A DNA stretch of 64,000 nt, taken from NCBI RefSeq assembly GCF_007746075.1, contig NZ_CP036339.1, positions 2,242,885 through 2,306,884 of the forward strand, written 5' to 3'. Below the pieces are notes generated by a model, which was not told the DNA's origin, did not search any database, and saw only the letters and a program-made list of their open reading frames with translations. The translations under genes and the position numbers were made by a program. Shown one piece after another: positions 56,598 through 64,000 of this stretch. The stretch's first letter is position 1. Every line of letters begins with the position of its first letter. This DNA comes from Lacipirellula limnantheis (GTDB lineage Bacteria > Planctomycetota > Planctomycetia > Pirellulales > Lacipirellulaceae).

Positions 56598-57416
56598 ATG
56601 TCCGATTTCCTCCAACTTACCAACCGCCGCATCGTCCTCTTCGGCGTCGCCAATCGCAAAAGCGTCGCCTACCACGTCGGTCAGGTGCTGCGCGAAGCCG
56701 GCGCCGAGGTCGTCTACGTCGTCCGCTCGCCCGAGCGCCAAGCATCCGTCGCCAAACTCATCGGCGACGCCCCGATCTACGTTTGCGACGTCGAGCATCA
56801 AGACCAAATCGACCGCCTCGCCGCGCAGCTCGCCGCCGACTTCGAAGTTCTCCACGGCATCGTCCACTCAATCGCCTTCGCCGCTTACGACGAGCGCGGC
56901 ATGCGACCCTTCCACGAAACGTCCCGCGAGCAACTCCTCCGCACCTTTGACGTCAGTTGCTACTCGCTCATCGCACTGTCCAACGCGCTGAAGGACCAAC
57001 TCGCGCGCGACGCCTCAGTGGTGACGATCTCGATTAGCACCACCCGCATGGCCAGCGAGAATTACGGCTTCATGGCTCCGGTAAAGGCGGCGCTCGACGC
57101 GAGCCTCGCGTTCCTCGCCAAATCGTTCAGCCAATTCTCCGAGGTCCGCTTCAACGCCGTCGCCCCGGGCCTGCTGAAAACCAGCGCCTCGGCCGGCATC
57201 CCTGGCTACGTCGACTCGTATCTCTACGCCGAACGGGCGACGCTGCGGGGCAGGGCGGTGCAGACAGAAGAGGTGGCCAATGCGGTCGCGTTCCTCCTCA
57301 GCCCCCGCTCCAGCGGCATCAACGCCCAACGGCTCGTCATCGACGCCGGCATGGAAGTGAACTACTTCGACCCGCGCCTCGTGAAGCCAGCGGTCGACGC
57401 TTTGCCGCGCGCGTGA
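56598..57416 (+). CDS. Enoyl-ACP reductase (FabI-like SDR)
   Basis: 272 residues. [20 protein letters not shown] is the FabI-type nucleotide-binding start (GVA.k.SiA.g), and [10 protein letters not shown] matches the FabI LVHSIAFA motif. The Tyr-x6-Lys pair is present in [15 protein letters not shown]. The second FabI tyrosine (E. coli Tyr146, in LSYLG) is replaced: the aligned stretch reads [28 protein letters not shown] and the C-terminal [11 protein letters not shown] complete the fold. It should reduce or re-oxidise the enoyl-ACP double bond; the missing Tyr146 may mark altered substrate or direction. Confidence 0.87.
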   Translation: MSDFLQLTNRRIVLFGVANRKSVAYHVGQVLREAGAEVVYVVRSPERQASVAKLIGDAPIYVCDVEHQDQIDRLAAQLAADFEVLHGIVHSIAFAAYDERGMRPFHETSREQLLRTFDVSCYSLIALSNALKDQLARDASVVTISISTTRMASENYGFMAPVKAALDASLAFLAKSFSQFSEVRFNAVAPGLLKTSASAGIPGYVDSYLYAERATLRGRAVQTEEVANAVAFLLSPRSSGINAQRLVIDAGMEVNYFDPRLVKPAVDALPRA

Positions 57417-57648
57417 GTAAACCGTGAATGAACTGAGTCGCCAGGGCAAATTGGACGAGACGAAAGAAATGGTGCAAACGCCAGGTGACGCGCCGCGTCG
57501 CCATATGCCCTGACTTCGTGACGCGTCATTTTTCCTGCCGTTCTCGTCGTGCCAGCGCGGTTCGCCGCCTGGTGTTTCCTTGGCGTCCATAACGTTTAGA
57601 ATTGCAAAAGGCTTCGCTAACTCAGCCGGCAATTCGATAAGGTTGCGA

Positions 57649-58023
57649 ATGAATAATTCCGGTACTAGGAGCGGCGGTACAACGTCGCCGATCACGTCCC
57701 ACATACTCGATGTGCGTTTGGGTCGACCCGCCGCGGGCGTCGCCGTGACGCTTGAGCGCCGCGGTGCAGATGAATCCTGGCAGTTCCTCGGCCGAGACGC
57801 GACGAACAGCGATGGGCGCGCGTCGGGACTATTTTGGGAGGGGGAGCTTGCCCCGGGCCGCTATCGACTGACATTCGACACGGGCAGCTACTTCGCGGAG
57901 CAGCAGGTCGACCACTTCTACCCGCTCGTGACGATTGAGTTTCAAGTCGCCCGCGCCGACCAACATTATCATGTCCCGCTGCTGCTTAGCCCGTTTGGCT
58001 ATAGCACTTATCGCGGCAGCTAG
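57649..58023 (+). CDS. uraH: 5-Hydroxyisourate hydrolase (transthyretin-like)
   Basis: 124 residues from ATG 57649 with ATAAGG upstream. Family residues are all visible: PITSHILDVRLGRPAAGV (catalytic His), SDGRASGL (Arg), QHYHVPLLLSPFGYSTYRGS with the second His and the diagnostic C-terminal YRGS. It hydrolyses 5-hydroxyisourate to OHCU in urate degradation to allantoin. No uricase or OHCU decarboxylase is in the window. No signal peptide is seen. It begins the presumed ureide/pyrimidine catabolic region. Confidence 0.93.
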   Translation: MNNSGTRSGGTTSPITSHILDVRLGRPAAGVAVTLERRGADESWQFLGRDATNSDGRASGLFWEGELAPGRYRLTFDTGSYFAEQQVDHFYPLVTIEFQVARADQHYHVPLLLSPFGYSTYRGS

Positions 58024-58105
58024 CGCTTCGCGCGAGAAACCATTCGCCTGCTGGGCGAACCGGACGGCGAGTAAGAGCGCGCAGTCTTGGCGCCCTGGGG
58101 CTCCG

Positions 58106-59617
58106 CTATCGCTTCGCCGTCTTCCACACCGGATCCTGGAAAGAATCCGCCGCGCTCTTGAACCACCGCGTGAGCGTCATCTTCTGCCGCGTGTAGAAGC
58201 TTACGCTCTCGGTCCCCTGGATGTGCAGGTCGCCAAAGAAAGACTGGTTCCAGCCGGTGAACGGAAACCATGCCATCGGCGCCGGGACGCCGACGTTGAC
58301 GCCGATCATCCCAGCGTTGAATCTGTGCTTGAACTCTCGCGCCGCGTACCCGTCGCGAGTGAAGATCGAGGCGCCGTTGCCGTAGGGACAGTTGCGGCCC
58401 ACTTCGATCGCTGCATCAAGCGAGTTTGCCCGAACGACCGATAGGACGGGACCGAATATCTCTTCCTGCGCCAATCGCATCCGCGGTTCGACGCGATCAA
58501 CGACGCTTGGGCCGAGCAGAAAACCACCGCCAGCAAAGTCGCGACGCCCGTCGAGCGGCACGGTTGCTCCCTCTTGTTTGGCGATATCGAGATACCCGGC
58601 GACGCGATCGCGATGCTCCGCGCGAATGACTGGCCCCATGTCGACTGCTTCGTTGCCGTCGGTCGGCCCCACTTTGAGGCTGCCAGCATACTGGCAAAGT
58701 TCGTCGACCAGCGGATCGGCAATCTTGCCCACCGCCACCGCCACGCTCCCTGCCATGCAGCGCTGCCCTGCACAGCCGTAAGCGCTCGCAGCCAGCGCCT
58801 TCACCGACTGATCGAGATCGGCGTCGGGCATGATGATAAGGTGGTTCTTGGCGCCGCCGGCCGCCTGCACCCGCTTGCCATGCTTCGCGCCGACTTCGTA
58901 GATGTACTTGGCGATGGCCGTCGACCCGACGAACGAAATCGCTGCGACTTCGGGGTGCGTCAGGAGCGCGTCGACGCATTCCTTGTCACCGTGGACCACG
59001 TTGAAAACGCCCGCCGGCAGGCCCGCTTCTTGCAGCAACTCGCCGAGCCGCACCGCCGAAAGCGGCACCTTTTCCGACGGCTTCAGCACGAACGTATTGC
59101 CGCAGGCGATCGCCACGGGAAACATCCACAGCGGCACCATGCATGGAAAGTTATACGGCGTGATACCGACGCAGACACCGACCGGATGCCGATTCGTCTC
59201 CGCGTCGACCCCGCCCGCGATGTTCGGCAGCGTGTCGCCCATGAGCATCGTCGGCACGGAGCAGGCGAACTCCACCATCTCCAGCCCGCGCTGCACCTCG
59301 GCCCGCGCCTCGGCCAGCGTCTTGCCATGCTCGCGCGTCACCAGCGACGCGAGTTCCTCAAAATGAGCGGCCATCAAATGCCGATACTGGAACATCACCC
59401 GCGCCCGCTCGACGGCCGGAGTTTCGCTCCAATCGACGAACGCTGCTTTCGCCGCCGCGACAACGGCGGCGGTTTCCGCAGCGGTCGCCAAAGGAACTCG
59501 GGCGATCAGCTTTCCCGTCGACGGATTGAAGACCTCGCCGCAACGGACCGCCTCGCCCCGCTGCCACTGACCGCCGGAGAAGGAGGGCACAACGTCAACG
59601 CTGGTGGCAGTCGCCAT
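58106..59617 (-). CDS. mmsA: CoA-acylating methylmalonate/malonate-semialdehyde dehydrogenase
   Basis: 503 residues, ALDH fold. PVGVCVGITPYNFPCMVPLWMFP is the cofactor-binding part. AGGAKNHLIIMPDAD replaces the catalytic-Glu ELGGK of ordinary ALDHs, the hallmark of the CoA-acylating MMSDH group; GCAGQRCMAGSV holds the catalytic Cys. MRLAQEEIFGPVLSVVRA and GNGASIFTRDG are further signatures. It turns methylmalonate or malonate semialdehyde into propionyl- or acetyl-CoA, the last step of valine, inositol or beta-alanine/uracil catabolism. The nearby nitrilase, NCS1 transporter and aminotransferase favour the beta-alanine/uracil route. Confidence 0.92.
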   Translation of the reverse strand: MATATSVDVVPSFSGGQWQRGEAVRCGEVFNPSTGKLIARVPLATAAETAAVVAAAKAAFVDWSETPAVERARVMFQYRHLMAAHFEELASLVTREHGKTLAEARAEVQRGLEMVEFACSVPTMLMGDTLPNIAGGVDAETNRHPVGVCVGITPYNFPCMVPLWMFPVAIACGNTFVLKPSEKVPLSAVRLGELLQEAGLPAGVFNVVHGDKECVDALLTHPEVAAISFVGSTAIAKYIYEVGAKHGKRVQAAGGAKNHLIIMPDADLDQSVKALAASAYGCAGQRCMAGSVAVAVGKIADPLVDELCQYAGSLKVGPTDGNEAVDMGPVIRAEHRDRVAGYLDIAKQEGATVPLDGRRDFAGGGFLLGPSVVDRVEPRMRLAQEEIFGPVLSVVRANSLDAAIEVGRNCPYGNGASIFTRDGYAAREFKHRFNAGMIGVNVGVPAPMAWFPFTGWNQSFFGDLHIQGTESVSFYTRQKMTLTRWFKSAADSFQDPVWKTAKR

Positions 59618-59765
59618 AATGGGTCATCCTTGCAACGCCCCGCTGAGCGTCGAAAACTGGTAGGAGTTTCGCAGGTAACACGATATGATACCACCCGGGC
59701 CAAGGTTGCCCAGTCGCGGCGCGGGCGGCCTTCAGTCCACCCAACACACGCTTGTAGCTGCAAAG

Positions 59766-59877
59766 ATGAAACCGCCGATGAACGCAGATTAACGCAGATA
59801 AATCAATCAGATTCTCTCAACGCGAGATGTCGTCAGCATTTGTCTGCGTTTATTGGCGTTCATCGGCGGTTTCATTT
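59766..59877. repeat. Short form of the nested palindrome (inner arms only)
   Basis: AAACCGCCGATGAACGCAGA at about 59769 pairs with TTGGCGTTCATCGGCGGTTT up to 59873. It has the inner arms of copies B, C, D and F without the outer GCCAAGGACGCC arms, so it shows that the element is modular. It lies between mmsA and the nitrilase gene. Confidence 0.82.
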
Positions 59878-59925
59878 CTGCTGCCAGCGCATGTGGTTCA
59901 CCGAAGAGTACACAGGAGCTACGCG

Positions 59926-60795
59926 ATGCCTCGCACCGTCCGCGGCGGATTAATTCAAGCCACTCTCTGCGAATCCGCCACGGCGCCGGTCGCCAAGATC
60001 AAGCAGTCGATGATCGACAAGCATCTCGCGTTGATCGCCCAAGCCGCGGAAAATGGCGCTCAGGTCGTCTGCTTGCAGGAACTCTTCTACGGCCCCTACT
60101 TCTGCGCCGAACAACAAACGAAATGGTACGACCTCGTCGAGCGCATCCCCGACGGTCCGACGACGAAGCTGATGTGCGAAGTCGCTAAGAAGCATGGCAT
60201 CGTTCTCGTCGTGCCGATCTACGAAGAGGAAATCTCGGGCCTCTACTACAACACCGCGAGCGTCATCGACGCCGACGGCACCTACCTCGGCAAGTTTCGC
60301 AAGATCCACATCCCGCAGGTGAACCCCGGCTTCTGGGAGAAGTTTTATTTTCGCCCCGGCAACCTTGGCTACCCAGTCTTCGACACGGCGGTTGGCAAGG
60401 TCGGCGTCTATATTTGCTACGACCGCCACTTTCCCGAGGGCGCCCGCTGCCTGGGCCTCAATGGAGCCGAGATTGTCTTCAATCCCTCCGCTACGGTCGC
60501 CGGCCTCAGCGAATACCTCTGGAAGCTCGAACAACCGGCGCACGCCGCCGCCAACGGTTACTGGGTCGGCGCCATCAATCGCCCCGGCTGGGAAGATCCG
60601 TGGCGGATCGGCGAGTTCTACGGTCAAAGCTACTTCTGCAACCCGCGCGGGCAAATCATCGCCGAGGGTTGCCGCGACAAGGACGACATTGTCGTCGCCG
60701 ACATCGACATGGACCTCATTCGCGAGGTGCGGAACACTTGGCAGTTTTACCGCGACCGCCGACCGGAGACTTACGGAGCAATCACGGCGCCGTAG
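59926..60795 (+). CDS. Nitrilase-superfamily amidohydrolase, beta-ureidopropionase / N-carbamoylputrescinase-like
   Basis: 289 residues from ATG 59926 (CAGGAG upstream). The Glu-Lys-Cys triad is in VVCLQELFYGPYFC, GKFRKIHIPQ and GVYICYDRHFPEGAR. LYYNTASVIDADGTYLG and NPRGQIIAEG are carbon-nitrogen hydrolase signatures. The family hydrolyses N-carbamoyl-beta-alanine or N-carbamoylputrescine to CO2, NH3 and the amine. Beside mmsA, an NCS1 transporter and a class III aminotransferase, N-carbamoyl-beta-alanine is the likelier substrate (third step of reductive pyrimidine degradation). Confidence 0.9.
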   Translation: MPRTVRGGLIQATLCESATAPVAKIKQSMIDKHLALIAQAAENGAQVVCLQELFYGPYFCAEQQTKWYDLVERIPDGPTTKLMCEVAKKHGIVLVVPIYEEEISGLYYNTASVIDADGTYLGKFRKIHIPQVNPGFWEKFYFRPGNLGYPVFDTAVGKVGVYICYDRHFPEGARCLGLNGAEIVFNPSATVAGLSEYLWKLEQPAHAAANGYWVGAINRPGWEDPWRIGEFYGQSYFCNPRGQIIAEGCRDKDDIVVADIDMDLIREVRNTWQFYRDRRPETYGAITAP

Positions 60796-60887
60796 TGCAT
60801 ACGATCTTCAAACATTCCCCTCTCCCTCAAGGATGAGGCCTAAGGAGGAATGGCTGGGCAACGCGAAGTTCATATGGCCCGCAGACT

Positions 60888-61499
60888 CTATCCATTCGGG
60901 TCATCGAGAAGTTCGCGCAACCGCGCCGCGAGTTCGGACGAATACTTCGCGGGCCACGTCGCATCGATAAGTCCGACGTTGATCAAGTCCTGAAGATGCA
61001 CTTGATCCTTACGACGGAAGGAGGTGAGTTTCATTCGCACAAGCGGTTCAAGGCCCACTAGGCGGTATACTTCGCCCTGTTCGCCGCTAGACAAGTCCGG
61101 CGCCGCTTCCGCGTACCGCGGATCAACTTTTTCTCCTGCGAAGAGTAAATGAACTGCGTCTCGCGGCCGGCCCTCCGGGCCGTCGAGAAACATATGCACG
61201 CCGTAACTAAAGGCGTAGACAAAACCAACGCCTTCCATCGCAGTCTTCGCCGCATCTAGGTCCGATCGATTGATAATCAAATCGACATCAATCGTATTTC
61301 GAGCTGCGCCAGGATCGACTTTCGACACCCAAGCCGCCACCGCGTTACCGCCCGCAACTGCATAAGGAATGCCGGCCGCTTCCAGCGCCTGCGTAGAACG
61401 ATGCAATCGCTCGCGCACTTTCTCCACGGCTAACACCATCCTATCTAGGACGTCGTTACCAAACGAAACGACAGTCGGCGTTGGTTGCGCAATGCTCAT
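60888..61499 (-). CDS. Nucleotidyltransferase-fold protein
   Basis: 203 residues. YAVAGGNAVAAWVSKVDPGAA followed by TIDVDLII is the minimal nucleotidyltransferase signature (GG...A ... D-x-D, with the DVD metal ligands). The C-terminal helical part (LVGLEPLVRMKLTSFRRKDQVHLQDLINVGLI) matches the AbiEii/MNT-like group of toxin or unassigned nucleotidyltransferases. No antitoxin gene is adjacent, so a toxin-antitoxin role is not supported. It is an isolated gene between two catabolic genes and runs opposite to the nitrilase gene. Confidence 0.72.
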   Translation of the reverse strand: MSIAQPTPTVVSFGNDVLDRMVLAVEKVRERLHRSTQALEAAGIPYAVAGGNAVAAWVSKVDPGAARNTIDVDLIINRSDLDAAKTAMEGVGFVYAFSYGVHMFLDGPEGRPRDAVHLLFAGEKVDPRYAEAAPDLSSGEQGEVYRLVGLEPLVRMKLTSFRRKDQVHLQDLINVGLIDATWPAKYSSELAARLRELLDDPNG

Positions 61500-61547
61500 T
61501 GAGATGCTTGGAGTGAAGCTGATTGCATTGTAACTGATTGTAGATCT

Positions 61548-63143
61548 TTAACGGCGCAAGTATTTCCGCCCGAACGTCAGCATCAACCCCAGGTACATGA
61601 CAAACGCCGCCCCGAAGCTGGTAAACCACGCGTAATTGTAGAGATTGCCCCAAATAGCCGGCCAAGTCTCGGCCCCTTCGGGCGCCCTCAAATCGCCCGC
61701 TAGATAAATTTTTCCGATGGTCGCCAAGAACCCAGGAATGCAGAGCGACATCCCCACCAGCAGCGCCGCGAGCGCGATTGGATTGATGCCGCTCACGTAC
61801 CAGTAAGGTCCGGCCTTACGATAAAGTCCTGCCAAGTCGAGTTGCATCCGCCTTAGCGCGACATAGTCGGCGATCAACACGCCGCCGACGGCGCCCAAGA
61901 GCAGCGAGTAGCCGACGAGCCACTTGCCGATGTAAACGTCGCCGTTCGCGACCAAGTGCCACGGCTGGATCAGGATCCCGATCAAGCCGGTGATGAACCC
62001 GCCGACGCGAAACGAGATCATCCGCGGCCACATGTGGGCGAAGTCGTTCGCCGGACTGACGACATTAGCGGCGATGTTCGTTGCCAACGTGGCGATCGCG
62101 AGTGACGCCATCGCCACGATCAGTACCGCCCGGTTCTCAAACAACGAGAGCAAGAAGACCGGGTCCCACAGCTTTTTCGCTTGCTCAGCCGGCAGGTTTT
62201 TGTAAATCACCATGGCGGCGGAGGTAACTGCGACGCCGATAAACGAGTAAAGTCCCATCGTCGTCGGCAACCCGAGCGCCTGCCCCAGCATCTGATCCCG
62301 CTGCGAGCGGGCATAGCGGCTGAAGTCGGGAATGTTGAGCGCCAATGTCGCCCAGAAACTAACGTTGCCCGTCAGGGCCAGGACGAAGAAGCTCCAAAAC
62401 TTACCTGCCTTGGGTCCCCCTTCGACGAACTGCGACGGCCGCGTCAGCATCTCGCCAAACCCGCCTGCGGTGCTATAGGCCCATGCGAGCAATGCGAGCC
62501 CAAGTACGATCAGCAGCGGCGCTTTGACGTTCAACAGCAAGCGAATCGAATCGATCCCCTTGTAAATGACGAACATGTTCACCAGCCAGAAAGCCAAGAA
62601 GCAGACGAGCTGCGCCCCGTTGATCCCCAACCCGGTGCTCGCTGGGTCGTTGGAGTCAGCGAACAGCAACGGCAGTTCGCCCCACGCCGGAAAGAACTCC
62701 TTCAGCAGCGTGTAGATCGCCTCGCCGCCAATCCACGTCTGGATGCCGAACCACCCGCATGCCACCAGCGCCCGCAGCAACGCCGGCACGTTCGCGCCCA
62801 AGATGCCGAAACTCGCCCGACAATAGACGGGAAACGGGATGCCGTACTTTGTCCCGGCGTGAGCGTTGAGCACCATCGGAATCAGCACGATGACGTTGCC
62901 GAGGAACACCGTCAGCACCGCCTGTCGCCAGTCCATGCCGCCATCGATCAGCGAGGACGCCAGCATGTACGTCGGGATGCACGCCGACATACTGATCCAC
63001 AGTACGGCGATGTCCTTCATCCCCCAGCGGCGCTCAGCCCGCGTCGTCGGCGCCATGTCGTGGCTGTAGTAGGGCGACGACGACAAATCGACGTTCGCTT
63101 CGACCAAGCCGTCGATCATCGTTTGGCTGGGAGGGGCGGGCAT
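61548..63143 (-). CDS. NCS1-family nucleobase/ureide:cation symporter
   Basis: 531 residues from ATG at 63141-63143 (AAAGG upstream); a GTG at 63161 is an alternative. About 12 membrane helices. The NCS1 pattern is clear: MKDIAVLWISMSACIPTYML near the start, GTKYGIPFPVYCRASFGILGANVPALLRALVACGWFGIQTWIGG, GNVSFWATLALNIPDFSRYAR, and ANVVSPANDFAHMWP. It brings in uracil, allantoin, hydantoin or cytosine with H+ or Na+. The neighbourhood of mmsA, nitrilase and aminotransferase points to uracil, dihydrouracil, allantoin or a hydantoin. Confidence 0.93.
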   Translation of the reverse strand: MPAPPSQTMIDGLVEANVDLSSSPYYSHDMAPTTRAERRWGMKDIAVLWISMSACIPTYMLASSLIDGGMDWRQAVLTVFLGNVIVLIPMVLNAHAGTKYGIPFPVYCRASFGILGANVPALLRALVACGWFGIQTWIGGEAIYTLLKEFFPAWGELPLLFADSNDPASTGLGINGAQLVCFLAFWLVNMFVIYKGIDSIRLLLNVKAPLLIVLGLALLAWAYSTAGGFGEMLTRPSQFVEGGPKAGKFWSFFVLALTGNVSFWATLALNIPDFSRYARSQRDQMLGQALGLPTTMGLYSFIGVAVTSAAMVIYKNLPAEQAKKLWDPVFLLSLFENRAVLIVAMASLAIATLATNIAANVVSPANDFAHMWPRMISFRVGGFITGLIGILIQPWHLVANGDVYIGKWLVGYSLLLGAVGGVLIADYVALRRMQLDLAGLYRKAGPYWYVSGINPIALAALLVGMSLCIPGFLATIGKIYLAGDLRAPEGAETWPAIWGNLYNYAWFTSFGAAFVMYLGLMLTFGRKYLRR

Positions 63144-63339
63144 CAAGCTAGACCTTTGCACTCGAGAATTGTTGCTACTCAGACGGCCGCCGTTTCCTGA
63201 TGCTTGCAGTAAATCTTGCCTGACCTATCCGGTCAACGCTGATCGCCCGGCGCCGCCTCGAAATTCGGTGGTGTCTGCCCATGCAACCCGCTAGAATCGG
63301 CGCAGAAGCGGCCGTCCCCGTCCAACGAGAGCCCTGCCC

Positions 63340-64000
63340 GTGCCCACCGAAACTCGCGCCTCGCTGCCGATCATCGATCACCGCCCCGCTGCCTACGATG
63401 GGCCGTCCAAGTCCGAAGTCCTCGCCGTCCGGCAACAATATCTCACCCCCGGGCTGATCACCTACTACCGCGATCCGCTGCTGCTGGTCGAAGGCCACAT
63501 GCAGTATCTGTGGGACGAGACCGGCAAGCGCTACCTCGACGCGTTCGCCGGTATCGTCACGGTCTCGGTTGGCCACTGCCACCCCGCCATCGTCAAGAAG
63601 GTGCAGGAACAAGTCGGCAAGCTGCAGCACGTCACGACGATCTACCTCCACCCGACCATCGGCGAGTTCGGCAAGAAGCTGGCCGAACACTTTCCCAAGG
63701 GCAGTGGGCTGACGCAAACGTACTTCACCAACTCCGGCAGCGAAGCGAACGAGATCGCCATCCTCTCGGCACGCGAATTCACCGGCAACCAAGAAGTGAT
63801 CAGCCTCCGGAACTGCTACCACGGCGGCACGCAGGCAACGATGGCCCTCACGGCCCACAGCACGTGGAAGTTCAAGACGAACCCGACGATCAACGTCAAG
63901 AACGCGCTGGCTCCCTACTGCTATCGTTGTCCGTACGGACTCGAGTATCCGAGCTGCGGGCTGAAGTGCGCCAAAGACGTCGAGAACGTCATCAAGTACG
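63340..64000 (+). CDS. Class III pyridoxal-phosphate aminotransferase (AGXT2 / beta-alanine type), cut by the window end
   Basis: 220 residues visible from GTG 63340, open to the window edge. YYRDPLLLVEGHMQYLWDETGKRYLDAFAGIVTVSVGHCHP is the class III start; FTNSGSEANEIAILSAREFTG is the family's PLP-phosphate-binding segment and NCYHGGTQATMALT follows it. The active-site Lys is outside the window. The subgroup includes alanine-glyoxylate aminotransferase 2 and (S)-3-amino-2-methylpropionate or beta-alanine aminotransferases, which would feed malonate semialdehyde to the mmsA product. Confidence 0.88.
   Translation, partial: MPTETRASLPIIDHRPAAYDGPSKSEVLAVRQQYLTPGLITYYRDPLLLVEGHMQYLWDETGKRYLDAFAGIVTVSVGHCHPAIVKKVQEQVGKLQHVTTIYLHPTIGEFGKKLAEHFPKGSGLTQTYFTNSGSEANEIAILSAREFTGNQEVISLRNCYHGGTQATMALTAHSTWKFKTNPTINVKNALAPYCYRCPYGLEYPSCGLKCAKDVENVIKY

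Noticed and set aside
60888..61499. Toxin-antitoxin system
   Set aside because: No second small gene is adjacent on either side, so only a lone nucleotidyltransferase can be supported.

Overview
The window reads as a chromosomal segment of a Planctomycetota bacterium, most likely Pirellulales-like (inference). The signs are a DUF1559 prepilin-like protein with its H-X9-DG motif, a PEP-CTERM-type surface protein, many GC-rich genes with no close E. coli counterpart, lipid A genes, and intergenic spacers made of imperfect palindromes built on motifs such as GCCAAGGACGCCAAG or ATGACGAATG. No rRNA, tRNA, CRISPR array or prophage was seen. One complete insertion sequence is present.

Layout. 1-13 kb: a type II secretion locus in the order gspF (3' end only), G, H, I, J, K, an L/PilM-like gene, a gene joining a GspM/PilO-like part to a GspC/PilP-like part, and a very long secretin gspD, followed by a putative lipoprotein. 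A BON-domain protein converges on it. 14-25.9 kb, mostly minus strand, is housekeeping: galM, greA, a zinc-ribbon coiled-coil protein, rpoD and dnaG side by side, an HtrA protease, aat, two tiny membrane or lipoprotein genes, and an FHA-GAF histidine kinase with a single-domain receiver. 26-30 kb is an envelope operon: skp/ompH, lpxC, lpxA and a Gfo/Idh/MocA oxidoreductase coupled to lpxA by an ATGA overlap. 30-37 kb holds an ABC-2 type permease, acylphosphatase, two secreted planctomycete-type proteins, and a tightly overlapping membrane protein/NUDIX/HAD operon.

37-50 kb is more accessory. An IS630-family element with perfect 26-bp ends sits three bases (plus the duplicated TA) before the start codon of a small lipoprotein gene, and has apparently cut it off from its Shine-Dalgarno and from the DUF1559 gene. 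Then follow a large PEP-CTERM protein with an HExGH site, a secreted acidic protein, a xylulokinase and a solute-binding-like lipoprotein.

50.8-57.4 kb is the most interesting block: a same-strand cluster of ketoacyl-ACP synthase, acyl carrier protein, two phytoene-desaturase-like FAD oxidoreductases, a FabZ-like dehydratase and a FabI-like reductase. The KAS gating loop and the FabI tyrosine motif are altered, and nearly every spacer carries a nested palindromic repeat. The content resembles what has been proposed for ladderane lipid synthesis in anammox planctomycetes; it may make an unusual unsaturated or cyclised acyl chain (inference). 57.6-64 kb looks like ureide/pyrimidine catabolism: hydroxyisourate hydrolase, methylmalonate/malonate-semialdehyde dehydrogenase, a nitrilase-family carbamoyl-amide hydrolase, an NCS1 transporter and a class III aminotransferase cut by the window end.
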